From Epichloe hybrida (Eukaryota > Ascomycota > Sordariomycetes > Hypocreales > Clavicipitaceae): a stretch of 64,000 nt of DNA. Shown one piece after another: positions 1-11,895 of this stretch. The position numbers were made by a program, and so were the translations under genes. Location of the stretch: positions 496,001-560,000 of the forward strand of contig JAFEKR010000024.1 in NCBI GenBank assembly GCA_019022495.1. The letters run 5' to 3'. How positions within the stretch are numbered: the stretch's first letter is position 1; every line of letters begins with the position of its first letter. The notes beneath the pieces are model-generated. The model made no database searches. It had not been told where the DNA came from and was given only the letters and a program-made list of their open reading frames with translations.

Positions 1-1052
1 TGCCTGCTCGATAGTCGTACACGGCCAAGTCCTCGAAGCATCGTGCCGCCACGCGTCTGTGCATCTCGGAGTAGATGACGGCGTCGAGGAATATGCTGGT
101 GCAGCTGCCGGTTGGTCGCTGAGAGAGTCTATGTATGACTGTGATCTTGTCGGGATATGTGACGGGCTGGCCGAGTGCGCAGTGTAAGCTTTCAACGAGC
201 TTCCTGGAAACAAGGAGGGGGGTTGGCAGAAGGGAGCAAGCAAGCAGACTGACGAGTTTGAAATCAGTCTTGATGCTCTTCAGGATGAGACCAATGCCAC
301 GGGGTCGCACCATGTCGAGCCACTGCTGGCGCTCTTCCGGTGGTGCGTACGGCGCAAACGACGTAACCCAGTTGACACGCCCGGATTCAGCGTATCGGTT
401 GTACATGATGTTGTTGACGTGACCTTTACTTGGCATTCATGAGTATAAATGCTGGAAAAGAGAACTCGCCAGTTCCAAAATGCTGTTTTTTTCTTGCTTA
501 CCCTGTTTACCCGCCTGAGCTTAGTGCACGGCAATTTTCCTCTTTTTTTTTTCTTTCTTCCAACAGTGAAGCGGGCTGTGCAACACAAGGAGGACTCACC
601 ATGCTATCCTGTATTCACCACATATCAGATGGCGCGTCCAAAGTCAGCAGGCATCTCGGCTTCGTGCTCGTCCTCATCTCTCCTCCGGGAAACGTTACCA
701 TGTCGCCCCAGGCCACGCCAAACTTGTCGAGGCCCCTCCACCGCTCTTCGGTGAGGAAGCCCTCCCTGCCAGCCGACAGCGCGAGCCAGTGACTGTCCAG
801 GTAGTCGGACGTCTTCCTCAACCTCTCGGCATCTTCTCCCCGGGCATTGGCGCCCAGGGCCTTGATGCGGCTCTGTAGATCCGAGAGCCACCGCGGATTC
901 AGAGCAAGTGCCGACCCGGAAGCGCTCCTCCCTGCGCTCCCTGCGGTGCTCGAACTGGACTTCCGCGCCGGCGTCCGCAATGCGTGCCGGGCTGTGCTGC
1001 TGCAAGCACGAGGGTTGACCAGGCGCTGCATTGCATGCATCGCGGTCGGCAT
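1..1052 (-). CDS. Mitochondrial hotdog-fold thioesterase-like protein, C-terminus beyond window edge
   Basis: Three exons can be joined: 1052-619, about 428-254 and 166 to the left edge, where the gene is cut. The first codes for about 144 residues and opens with a basic, Ser/Ala/Arg-rich stretch (MPTAMHAMQRLVNPRACSST) that looks like a mitochondrial presequence. Exon 2 carries GHVNNIMYNRYAESGRVNW, the helix signature of the 4HBT/hotdog thioesterase superfamily, and exon 3 continues with PVTYPDKITVIHRL and SEMHRRVAARCFEDLAVYDY, as in fungal members. Intron 2 (167-253) has clean ends; the exact ends of intron 1 (about 429-618) are less sure because two donors lie close together. Hydrolysis of an acyl-CoA or related thioester in mitochondria is the family expectation; the substrate cannot be read from sequence. 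Start is the ATG at 1052. Confidence 0.75.
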
Positions 1053-1808
1053 GTCTTACGGCAACGGGTACGGATTAGATTGCTAACGATGGATTGATGA
1101 ATGGAACCTGGATGAGGCTGCTGGGACCTTCCTTGTCTGCGGATTGTCTGGGTTGCTTACGTACAGCATAAGTGCTCACTGCTTACGTACATACGTCAAC
1201 AAGTTTTGTTTTGTGGGCAAGAACCGAACCGAACCGGGGCCGATAAAGTCGAGGAAGTCGACGACGCCGTGGCAGTCCTTTTCTCGCATTCTCAGAAGCG
1301 CTGCTTTCCCGCAAAAGGCCCGGACTCGTACTCCCCCGGCCTTGGCGTCGGCGAGAAGGAACCGACTTGGCATGAACGGACAAGGCAATGTCAGGACTCA
1401 GGAATGAGGGGGCCAGAGACATGGCAATTTACGTGAGTGTCATGGGAAAGACACCACGGCACTTGGCACATGGCAATCAAGGATGCGACATATCTTGGAG
1501 GGAAGGTCAGGGGTAACAGGTGACATGTCGGACAGGTTGCTTGCCACGCAGCGCCCCATCGCACGGTTCCCTCGGCGACCACCATCGCACCATCACCTTT
1601 GCCACAGTTTGTCGACATGTTCGATGTTGTAAATCTGGACATGGAGGCGTGGTATCATTTTTGCGTTAAACTCACATGTCCTAATTATGAAATAAGAAAG
1701 AAAAACACTGATGCAAATGAACAAGTTGTATCCCCCCCCCCAAAAAAAAAACCCCCCCCCAAATTATTTTCTAGAGTTGCATCATGTGGACTCTTGTCCC
1801 AGCCCTTC
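1053..1808. other. Intergenic region between thioesterase 5' end and MFS transporter 3' end
   Basis: No frame here has coding character. It should hold the promoter of the thioesterase gene (right of 1052) and the 3' untranslated region of the MFS gene (left of 1809). The only structure seen is the C/A homopolymer block listed separately. Confidence 0.6.
1732..1760. repeat. Back-to-back C10/A10/C9 homopolymer tracts
   Basis: About ten C, ten A and nine C follow one another directly. On the minus strand, which is the sense of the MFS gene ending at 1809, this reads as two long G runs separated by a T run, just downstream of the stop codon. Confidence 0.85.
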
Positions 1809-3862
1809 TTATTTCTTTGTCGCCAAGTTGGCAACACTCGGTCGGCGACTGGCCGAAGGGGTACCTCGAGGAGTTCCTCTTGGGGTGACGCGGCTTTCAC
1901 CAAAGAAGCGGTGCTGTTGGCTGTATCGTCGCTCGTTGGTAGGGCGTCCCGGCACTCCTGAAGCGGAAGCAGCGGATCCTGCGCAATTTGTTTGGTCAGT
2001 TTCATTCGTCCCTTGATACAAGTGCACGAGTTGGCGCGGCAGGAGAAAAAAAAAAAAAGTGCTTGCTTACCTCGGCGTTCGCCAGCATCGTATGCGTTGC
2101 TGCCACGGCGACCTTCTTGTATCTGCTCTTGACGGGCATCGGCCAGCCTCTGAGCAAATGGCGACCTCTTTCGTAGTTCGGGCCCCTTCCAGTAGATGAC
2201 GTACACGGCAATGACAAGAACGAACGAGATGCAGAAAAGAATGGTGCTGGCATATTCCAGGTTTCTTCCGCTCGATTTACCAATGTTCTCGAAGAACGGC
2301 ACGGCAGGCACGGTGAGGACACCAGCCAAAAAGTCTCGGGCCCAGCCGTTACCACCAGTGGCTGAAGCAGAGTACGGACCGTAGGCGCAAATCATGTAGT
2401 CGATTGTGGCCATGTAAATGGCGTAATTGGCGATGCCGACAATGGCGACGAATATCATCGACCCGATCCAATGAATCGGGGGACCTGAAATGGTCCATGC
2501 GAACCCAATCAGGCCGATTGGCAAGCACGGTGCCGTGTAGAGCAGGAACCAGAGGCGAGATTCATACTGCGCTCGCTCGTCGGTAGGTTTGTCAGCTCGC
2601 TCTTTGATGTTGCGGCGGATGGCGGGAATGAACATCAACCAGGCAATGACGTATCCGACGCCGATGGCAATGAATGCCAATCCGACCTGCACTGTTGTGA
2701 AGCCCCATTTTCCATGGTATACCAGCCCGAAAGACTGGATGAACATGAAGATCAGCGCGTCGGAGAAACCAGACAACAGGGACAAGACCAGGACGATGGG
2801 CTCGGTAATGAACATTCGGAAGGGTCGAACCCAGGTAGTGAGAATCTCCTTGGCAGAGAAGCGGTCGCTGAAGGGGACGAGCTCATCGGGACCCCAGATG
2901 TTCTGGCCCGTCTCCTTTCTGCGCTTCTTGGCAATGCGGTTCATCATGATGGTGGTACGGGTCTCGGGAACAGTGAGTGCGTGGATGATCTGCACGACTC
3001 CACCAAGAATAAGCTGAACCCAAATAGACCATCTACAAGAGAACGCGCGTGGTGGTTAGCATTGGATATTTAGTCGTGCGCAAAAAAATAGAAAAACAAA
3101 AATAAAAGCACGCTTCACTCACCTCCAGTCCAGATATTGTTCAGTGAAACCGCCCACGATGGGACCGAGGACAGATCCTCCGACAGAAGAAAAGACAACA
3201 TAAGCGACGGCGTACTGCTGCGTGTCGGCTTCCCACATATCGGCAATCATTCCCAGCGTGACTGAGCCACCAGCCGACGACAAACCACCCAGTGCTCGTC
3301 CGACCATGACGGTGGCAAAGTTGGGCGCTAGTGCGACGGGCAATTGCCAGATGTTGACGAGGAACAGTGAGAGCTGGAGAACCGGCCAGCGGCCGAACTC
3401 TTCTGACCAGGGAGCCCACAGCTCGCAACCAAACGCGTAGAGAACCAGGAAGATCATGGCACCACATCGAGCAGCCTGGTCGCTCACACCAAACTCCTCG
3501 GTCATGCCAGGGATGGCATTGGAATACAGCGAGGTGTTGAAGTTCATCGACACCTGAACCCAGAAGATGACGGTGAGGATATACCATTTCTTTCCGTTCG
3601 GGTAGCTGTATCCCAGCTCGTTGTAGCAGTCGTCCTCGGTGATTTCGTACTTGTCGTACGTGCCAATCTTTTCCAAATTAGCACCCTTGTGGTTGGTGTC
3701 TGTGGGAGAGTTGGCGTCATCGCCAGAGCCTGCGGTGCCAGCAGTTTGAGCTCCGTTGTTAGGCCCAGCAGATTCCGACCTCTTGAGCTTCTCGTTGGCG
3801 AGCTCAAGATCCCGTTGGTTGATGACCTGCGGAGGGTCTTCCGAAAAGTGTGTTTGAGGCAT
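1809..3862 (-). CDS. MFS transporter, DHA1 drug/polyamine type
   Basis: Three exons (3862-3123, 3032-2071, 1978-1809) give a 623-residue protein. Residues 1 to about 100 are hydrophilic (charged, Ser/Asn-rich, cytosolic); then follow two blocks of membrane segments. GRALGGLSSAGG and GGSVLGPIVGGF (antiporter motif C) lie in the first half. A long central loop (NRIAKKRRKETGQNIWGPDE) separates the halves, as in the 12-TM DHA1 family that exports drugs or polyamines by proton antiport at the plasma membrane. The ATG at 3862 has a good context (GTCAACATG); the frame extends further up to 3955 only through a GTG. The last intron (1979-2070) must be removed: unspliced, the frame runs through a poly-Phe stretch to 1685, while splicing gives a Ser/Arg/Thr-rich cytosolic tail ending NLATKK. 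Substrate unknown. Confidence 0.9.
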
Positions 3863-6715
3863 GTTGACTTCTTTGTCTGCCTTGAATTCGTGTTGTGCTT
3901 TCCCCCCTTGGTACCACGCAAGACGGGATACCTCTTTGAGCTGGATGCAGATCACGGCACAAATGGGTAGCAGAGACGAATGGTAAAAGGTGGGAGATGA
4001 TAAGAGGGGGAAGAAGACAAGGGGGAAAAGGGGGGGAAATAACGAGAGTTAAGTGGGCGGCAGAGGCTTAAAAGCAAACTCGACACGGAGAGCCTTTGTG
4101 TATAAGCCGTACGAGCTTATAGTTTCCGGCTGGCAACCTGACAACAACTTTCCGCGCGAAAAAAAAAAAAGAGGATGCGGCGGACCCACCGGGGTAAATC
4201 ATTGAGTTCACACCAAGCCTCCTCCATCCACCCCAGTTTCCTGTTCGCGCCCGAGGTCTTATTTTTTATTTGACCAGACATTGTCGGTTGGGTCTGCGGG
4301 GTGTCGGGTGTGTCGTTACAGAGATGGCAGCAGAAAGGAATTCTTCTGTGCAGGTAGCCTGGGCAACAATTCGAATTGTTGTCTCGCTTGCGCTGCTGGT
4401 CTCATCTGAGACAATTCCGTTCGAACCCTTTTTCTTGTTCTTTTTGTCTTTTCGTATGTTTCCATTGGGTCTAGCGGGGCGTGCCCTGGCTTGGCCTGGC
4501 TTGGCCTGGCTTGGCTTGGCTTGGCCGGGCTCTTGTAATAATGTCTGAGATGGTTGGCATTTCCGGCTCAGCATGCCCCTACATACATAATACTGCCAGA
4601 TTGAAGTATGCAGCGTTCCTTTTTCTCCCGTCGGAAAGTCGATTTGATTAAGAATGCGACAAGGGATGGCTCTCTCTGGACGCTGTGTGGACGCTGTGCG
4701 GACGCTGTCTGGACTCTGGCGTCTTTCTTGCCCTTCCGTGACCCAAATACAAGTACATGCAAGGGTGGAGGAGTCCGGCCTCGACTTGATGCTCGCCAAG
4801 TTGGGGTCACCGCCGCCCGTCCGAGGTTGTCGGCGTCGGCCATGACATCGATGTCCGGATCGCGGCATTTCGTCTGCGATGCGCTAGCCTGCTCTGCCTC
4901 TTCCTCTGCCTCGCTTCTTGGCTCTTTGCCCTGCGACGCGCCTGCCGGTTCCACTACTTGCCAAGGGGTAGGCCGCTAATTAGATTCGACTTTTCCGCGC
5001 CGTGCTGGGAAAAAGGCTTCTGCCTGGCATAGATGGAGCCTTCTTCATGGAGCCTTCCATGACGCAGTTGTGGAGCTTGCCTGCTTATTGCGGAGAAAAA
5101 GTGCCGTCACGTGCAGGTCTAGCCAAGGCTAACCTCAACTTTGTTGGGATTTGAGTGATGGCAACCACAACAAGCTGAAAAAAAAAAAGAGTACACAAGT
5201 ACTCGTACTGCAATGTAGTACCACCCCGGATAGTGCTAAACTTTGAATTCGTTAGCACTTGCCCAAAAGATATAAGAGTGTCCAGAACAGCGGAGTAGCT
5301 GGTCAGTCAGTCCAAGTCGATATCCATCATGGCAGGGGCAAGTCGCAAGACAGAATCGCACCACGAAATGTCCTTTAATCGGTCTTTTTTCGTCACGCCC
5401 CAGACGGCCAGAGACGGCCAGACAATCAGACAATCGCGTGATCCAACGGTCGGTCGATCGCTCTGGTGTGACTGTGTCCAGACGGTACCCGCTCTTTTCC
5501 AAGTTTGACACGACCCTTGATCCATGTCCATGTGCACCATTGATCGCCGCTTACTTGTGGTTGATCGCGATGAGTCTTGTTGCTTTTTTCTTGACTCGGG
5601 ATTCGGGACTCAGGACTCAGTGCCGACAGCTGTTGGGCCACCACCGATTGTCCGTCAGCAGCGAATGTCGTCATACGCTGGCTGTCGCGTGAGGCTGGTG
5701 GACAGAGCCCAACTCCTCTCTCACCTTTGACGGCGTCCGATGACGCACGAGTGCAGGAAAACGTTGCAAGTTTGGTTTCGACTCGAATGCGGAGATGCGG
5801 GGATGCGGGTATTCGGTCGAGCTGTAGTACACATCGGTGCATTTTAGTATTCAACAGCATCACCATCAGCACCATCAGCACCATCAGACGTGGCAGGGTT
5901 ATGGTGAGGGTGAGGGTGAGTGGTTCGAACAAAAAGCCAGCGAAATTGTTGGATTGAAAAAAATCCTGAATGGCCGGATATGTGGGTCCGCCCACCTGCC
6001 CTTGCTGGGTTTCCCCTTTGCTTGTGAACGAACTTGGTATTAATTAATGAGATGTAGCAATTTAATCACACAATGACTCGTCTCTGATAAGGTTTTGAGA
6101 TTAACACTACGCCAAAGATGCCTTGTTTCATGGCCCTATAGGTGGATTAGAGGTCTCTATGCCCTAAGAGCACAAGCCCATGTAGGGAAGTGAGACTGGG
6201 CGGGAAACCCGCGGTCTTGTGTAAAGGTGCGGTTGACGTGTCATGATCAACGCGACCTCGTCTTTCTTTGTCTTAGTCATTCTCAAGATGCGGGAACCGC
6301 CGCTGCCTCCGCTTCTCAGCGCTCGGGTGACTAAAATGACGGTGAAGAGGAAGGTTTATTTGGTGGTCTTGTCGCCATCGGGCCAGAATACCAGACTCAA
6401 TCTGTCGGAGCCCCACGACTCCGCTGATGCATTTTCTGACGATCGGTGTCACAGTCGGGGTTTCCAGGTTGCGCGACAAATCTGCTGATGTCGTTCTATA
6501 AGAAATGAGGAACTGGACGTACAAAGGGTCCCTGCAGCAAATAGGTTCGCAGGCCATAATTCACCTTGGCATATTGGAAAAGAACACGGTTTGCGTTTGG
6601 ATGTCCAAGTATGTAAAATAAAAAATTAACATTATTCTGAGATTAAAAGTATTGAGTTGTCGCCGAAACGGATTCAGTCTATATCTATATCGTTGGAGCT
6701 CGAGCGTTCCTGCGT
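3863..6715. other. Long gap without a supported gene
   Basis: About 2.85 kb with only short, unconvincing frames in every direction. The part next to 3862 should be the MFS promoter, and the part next to 6716 the 3' region of the repeat-protein gene. Seen in it: a TGGCTTGGCC tandem run (4486-4534), short A runs, a CACCATCAG triplet run near 5862-5890, and at 5972-5991 a stretch matching the Copia LTR of the right end of the window (see findings). Confidence 0.55.
4486..4534. repeat. Short tandem repeat, TGGCTTGGCC-like unit
   Basis: Imperfect tandem copies of a 5-10 base unit (TGGCT/TGGCC). It lies in the intergenic gap and codes for nothing recognisable. Confidence 0.8.
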
Positions 6716-9700
6716 CTAGCCCCCGCCAGAGCCTGAGCCACTGGAGCCACCCCCTGAACCGGAGCCACTGGAACCGCCGCCGGAGCCTGAGCCGCTGGAA
6801 CCTCCGCCCGAGCCAGAGCCACTGGAACCGCCGCCCGAGCCAGAGCCACTGGAACCTCCGCCGGAGCCTGAGCCACTGGAACCGCCTCCCGAGCCGCCTC
6901 CAGAACCGCCGCCTGAGCCAGAACCACTGGAACCGCCGCCGGAGCCTGAGCCACTGGAACCGCCTCCCGAGCCGCCTCCAGAACCACCGCCTGAGCCACC
7001 GCCTGAGCCGCCGCCTGATCCTCCGCCACTACCGCCTCCAGAGCCGCCTCCAGAGCCGCCTCCAGAGCCTGAGCCACTGGAACCGCCTCCCGAGCCTGAG
7101 CCGGATGAACCTCCTTCCGAGCCTCCGCCAGACCCTCCAAACACAGAACTTTTGACGCAGCTAGTGAAGCTATCTCCAGACTCGGGGTTGTCAGCGCACT
7201 TCTTGACGTTGTCGTCCGCGAATGGCCCCAAATCCGAGATACATTTGACCGCGCTTGCTTTCAGCTCGGCCTTGCTCATACCGTTGAGATTCGTGCAAGA
7301 TGACGGCAGCCCAGTTATGCAGACGTCTTTCGCTGATCCCAAGAGGCAAGAAAAGACGTCCGCTCCCTTCGAGCTCCCCACTATCTTGCTCGGGTCAAGG
7401 CACGTCTCGATCTTGTTGATCTTGTACTCTTTCAGGGCAATCTTGCATTGGACAAGCTTGGGGATGATTTCCAGCCCGTTGCTTTGCTTGATGGATTCAC
7501 ACTCTTGGGGAAGCTTGGACAGACACTTCTTCGGCGGGCTGGAATCACAGCTGTCGCCGCCGCCGCCGCCGTTCTTCTTGGGCAAGCCGATGGAGCTGAA
7601 GAGGCAGCTGATGATATCATCGCCCGAGGTCGATTTGTTGTTCAAGCACTGAAGCGCGCCGTTCACGGCGAATGGTCCCAGAGCCAGTTTACATTTGGCA
7701 ATCTTGGCAACTAAGTCCGCGCCGCTTGCCCCTGAGAGATCCTTGCAGGCGTTTGGTAGGTCGGAAAGGCACTGGCCCTTGACGGCATTCTTTAAGCAGC
7801 TGACAACGTTGTCGCCCTTCGTCGCTGGATTGATGCCAGCCGTCACGGTACACTTGGCAACGTCCCCAATCGCGAATGGCCCAAGTTCGGCCGAACAGGC
7901 CGGGATCGCGGTAATGAGGCCCAGACCGTTGGTGCCGCTCAGCTTTGTGCAAGACGGAGGCAGGTCAGTGGCGCAGACCGATGTGGTAGGGGCCGAGGAG
8001 CATGTTGACGACGGCTTTGTGCTAGTGGGCGTGGTGGATGTGGGATTGTTAGTTGTCGCCGGGCTGGACGTTGGCGCAATAGTCGACGTCTTTGCTGAAG
8101 TCGACGTGAGAGCAGACGAACTGGGCTGCGAGCTAGAGCTGGGAGCGGGCTGCGAAGTGGAAGCTGGCTGCGAGCTGGGAGCTGGCTGCGAACTGGGAGC
8201 TGGCTGAGAGCTAGAGCTAGGAGCTAGCTGCGAACTGGGAGCTGGCTGCGAGCTAGAAGCTGGCTGCGAGCTAGAAGCTGGCTGCGAGCTAGAAGCTGGC
8301 TGAGAGCTGGGAGCTGGCTGCGAGCTGGGAGCTGGCTGAGAGCTGGGAGCTGGCTGCGAGCTGGGAGCTGGCTGTGAAGTGGGAGCTGGCTGCGAGCTAG
8401 AAGCTGGCTGAGAGCTGGGAGCTGGCTGCGAGCTAGAAGCTGGCTGAGAGCTGGGAGCTGGCTGCGAAGTGGGAGCTGGCTGCGAAGTGGGAGCTGGATT
8501 GGAAGTTGGGCCAGATGACTCGGGGCCTGATGATGCCGGGCTAGATGATGCCGGACCAGATGACGCCGGGCCAGATGAGGCTGGTTGAGTAGTAGGCGCC
8601 GGGCCAGATGACTCGGGGCCTGATGATGCCGGTCCTGATGATACTGGCTGAGTAGTAGGCGCCGGGCCAGATGACTCGGGGCCTGATGATGCCGGGCTAG
8701 ATGATGCTGGCTGAGTAGTAGGCGCCGGGCCAGATGACTCAGGGCCAGATGATGCCGGTCCTGATGATACTGGCTGGGTAGGTGCTGGGCCAGATGACTC
8801 GGGGCCAGATGATGCCGGGCTAGATGATGCTGGCTGGGTAGGTGCTGGACCAGACGACTCGGGGCCAGATGATGCCGGTCCTGACGATACTGGCTGAGTA
8901 GGCGCTGGACCAGATGACCCAGGACCAGATAGTGCCGGGCTAGATGATGCTGGCTGGGTAGGTGCTGGACCAGACGACTCGGGGCTAGATGATGCCGGTC
9001 CTGACGATGCTGGCTGGGTAGTAGGTGCCGGCCCTGATGATACTGGACCAGACGACTCGGGGCCAGATGGTGCCGGTCCTGATGATGCTGGCTGGCTAGT
9101 AGGTGCTGGACCAGACGACCCAGGACCAGATGGTGCCGGGCTAGATGATACTGGCTGAGTAGGTGCTGGGCCTGATGACTCGGGGCCAGATGGTGCCGGT
9201 CCTGACGATGCTGGCTGGGTAGTAGGTGCCGGCCCTGATGATACTGGACCAGACGACTCGGGGCCAGATGGTGCCGGTCCTGATGATGCTGGCTGGGTAG
9301 TAGGTGCTGGACCAGACGACTCAGGACCAGATGGTGCCGGGCTAGATGATGCTGGCTGAGTAGGCGCTGGACCAGACGACTCAGGGCCAGATGGTGCTGG
9401 ACCTGAAGATGCGGGCTGGGTAGTAGGTGCTGGACCAGACGACTCAGGACCAGATGGTGCTGGACCTGTAGATGCGGGCTGGGTACTAGGTGCCGGCCCT
9501 GATGATACTGGACCAGACGACTCGGGGCCAGATGATGCAGGTTGAGTAACGGGCGAGGACTCTGAGCTGACTGGCTTTGAGGATTCCGGGCCTGACGGTG
9601 CTGGACCTGATGACGACGCTGGGGCAGATGGGCCTGGAGTAAGACTTGATGCTGGCACAGAGGGTACTGGACTGGACGACACGGCACCCGATGAGACTTG

Positions 9701-10681
9701 GCTCGTACTTGGTGACTCTGTGCTCTGCGAGTTGGGCGGACTGGTACTGCTGTCACTTGGTCCTGGAACGCTGGTCTGCGAGTTGGGAGGGCTGGCAGTA
9801 TCAGATGGCCCCGGAGGACCACCATTGGTACTGCTCGGTCCCGGTCCCGGTCCCGGTCCACCGTTGGTCTGCGAGTTGGGAGGGCTGGCAGTATCAGATG
9901 GCCCCGAAGGACCACCATTGGTACTGCTCGGTCCCGGTCCCGGTCCCGGTCCACCATTGGTCTGCGAGTTGGGAGGGCTGGCAGTATCAGATGGCCCCGA
10001 AGGACCACCATTGGTACTGCTCGGTCCCGGTCCCGGTCCCGGTCCCGGTCCACCATTGGTCTGCGAGTTGGGAGGGCTGGCAGTATCAGATGGCCCCGGA
10101 GGACCTGCATTGGTACTGCTCGGTCCCGGGCCCGGTCCCGGTCCACCATTGGTCTGCGAATTGGGAGGGCTGACGTTGGTATTACTTGGCCCGGGCCCGT
10201 TGGTCTGCGAATTGGGAGGACCTGCAGTGTCGGACGGGCCCGGCGGTGGCTGGGATTGGGTCTTTGTGATCAACGGAGGATTCCCGTTTGAATCCGTTGC
10301 CCTTCCGCGGCAAGTTACGCTGATAACAAGACATTAGCAAAGCCACAAGAACCCAAGCATCCATGGTAGTCGGGGGGGGGTGAGTATCTCGCCAACCTAC
10401 CTCGCAATTGTTGAGGTATAAGTATGTGTGATTGTAGTCACGGTCTGGACCCAGCCCGGCCTCGTGATGTGAATGGTATGGCCATCACAGATGATCAGGT
10501 CCGTAGGCTGGGGACAGTGGGTTGTGAGGGAGACGGGGACTTCTGCCACGATCTTGACTGGCTGAAGATTCAGAGTGGCCAATCCCTTCTTGGCTGCGCC
10601 GTCGGGCATGGGCTTCGCGTCTGCCAGCCCATAGTTCAAGGCAAGCAAGGCGGATACCACAAGAGGATAAGACACTGTCAT
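6716..10681 (-). CDS. Secreted mucin-like repeat protein with four-copy cysteine repeat and Gly-Ser tail
   Basis: Two exons (10681-10401 and 10319-6716) give about 1294 residues. The start is the ATG at 10681, opening a signal peptide (MTVSYPLVVSALLALNYGLA). Residues up to about 95 carry HCPQPTDLIICDGHTIHITRPG, resembling the CPxPT...TxTxP pattern of fungal wall proteins. Residues about 105-865 are a Pro/Ser/Thr stalk: first 30-residue units with PPNSQTNGGPGPGP, then SSGPAPSGPESSGPAPTQP units, then SSQPAP units. Residues about 870-1153 hold four repeats of 60-75 residues with the pattern C..LP..C..L...C...LGPFA...C....D..SC(L/V). The end is (GSGSGGG)n to the stop at 6716, with no hydrophobic GPI tail. 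It is probably an extracellular or wall-bound, O-glycosylated adhesin-like protein; role inferred. I do not recognise the cysteine repeat as a named family. Confidence 0.8.
8510..10180. repeat. Coding minisatellites of the mucin-like stalk
   Basis: Two arrays lie inside the gene. Between about 9770 and 10180, near-identical units of roughly 90-110 bp each contain GTCTGCGAGTTGGGAGG and a (GGTCCC)n block. Between about 8510 and 9560, units of roughly 60-90 bp contain CCAGATGACTCGGGGCC. Copy number is likely to vary between strains, as is usual for such arrays. Confidence 0.85.
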
Positions 10682-11895
10682 GTTCACCGTTGGCTAGCCA
10701 CCGAATGAGCGGCTGTGAAACCCAACTTGGAGAGATGCAGCGCGGAACGAGCGTGAACTGATCAATGAGAAGTGAAAACACCCGGATAGAAAGGGGCAGC
10801 AGTATGTGGTTGGTTGGAATAAAGCAGGCGATACTGCCAGGAGATTCAGTATTCTTATATACGCCCATGTGGACTGGACATCTCGGTCGACGTCAGCGTC
10901 AAGGAGCAAGGGGAGTGCGAGAATGCACGTTGCGTCCCGCCACCGAAGCCATCGAAGCCATCGAAGCCATCGAAGCCATCGAAGCCATCAAGGCCACCGA
11001 GATAACCTTTGAGGACCCAGCCTTGGTTGGTCTTGGTTGGTCTGGGTCTGCGAACAACGATTTGCATGGAAGAAACAAGGGGAGCTTTCCCAAGATCCAA
11101 GGCCGGAAATGGACAATGAAGATGCGGACGAACTCCCATGCAGCCAAGTCCACCTCCACTCTCGTCGTGCCTCGCTCGGCGCCAACACAAATGCAGCATC
11201 CCGTGTTGCTGTACCAAGCACCTGAAAACAAACATGGAAATTGTGAGCGAAACGACCGTGCTCATCTCGGAGAGCATGACATGTTCCGGATTTCATGACG
11301 CCGTCCGGGTTCGGCCAGGAAGGCGCCTTTGCATTCGGGGCACCAAGTGAAGCTCATGTGGAGTCTAGTCGTCTTGGTCTAGTCGTCTAGTCTCGGACCT
11401 GCCAAGCTTGCTTGCTTGCGCTCGGGATTGCACTGGGGATCGCACTTGGACTAGCGTGCAAACCGGATTGGCGCCAACGTGCGCTTTAATCCGCTCTTCA
11501 TTCATGCCGAATAATTAACCTTTACCGGCGCGCTGGGACTGGCTGAAAACGGCCATTCACTTCATTCACTTCATTCACTTACACGAATCCAGAACACCCC
11601 CGATCGTGGGTCAAGGACAACACGCCGGGAACAATACTGATGCCGATCGAGTTATGCTCTTTCCGTCCATTCTCTTGTTTTCACACTGACTACAGAGTGC
11701 TCATGGTCTTATTCCGGTCATTTTGAGTTTCTACCGACAAGTTCTAGCCGTCCTCTCACTTAGTATTAGAAGGCATGGTGCCCCATCGTACGGGTCTGCA
11801 TCACTAATTTTCTTCATTCACTCCGTCAAAGAACGCGGCCGGTGCGTCTTCTTTCGTTTTCTCAACTTTTTTGCATTCTCTTCACAACACTTGTC
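10682..11895. promoter_or_regulatory. Shared 1.2 kb region between two divergent surface-protein genes
   Basis: The minus-strand mucin-like gene starts at 10681 and the plus-strand collagen-like gene at 11896, so both promoters must lie here. It holds a 9-base tandem repeat (CATCGAAGC, about five copies, 10947-10990) and a CATTCACTT triple run near 11552-11580. No coding frame is convincing. Coordinated control of both genes is an inference from the arrangement only. Confidence 0.5.
10944..10992. repeat. 9-bp tandem repeat, CATCGAAGC unit
   Basis: Five to six consecutive copies of a CATCGAAGC-type unit in the divergent promoter region. Confidence 0.85.

Noticed and set aside
4415..4430. GTTCGAAC resembling a tRNA B box
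   Set aside because: No A box, anticodon stem or acceptor stem can be built on either strand. The GTTCGAA near 5922 and 14659 were dropped for the same reason.
8100..8510. Regular short repeats that could be mistaken for a CRISPR array
   Set aside because: They are in-frame coding repeats (SSQPAP) without unique spacers, in a fungal genome.
8224..10149. 641-codon minus frame inside the mucin-like gene
   Set aside because: A shifted reading of the minisatellites (His/Leu/Arg repeats) with no start context; the Pro/Ser/Thr frame continues into the cysteine domain and splices to a signal peptide.
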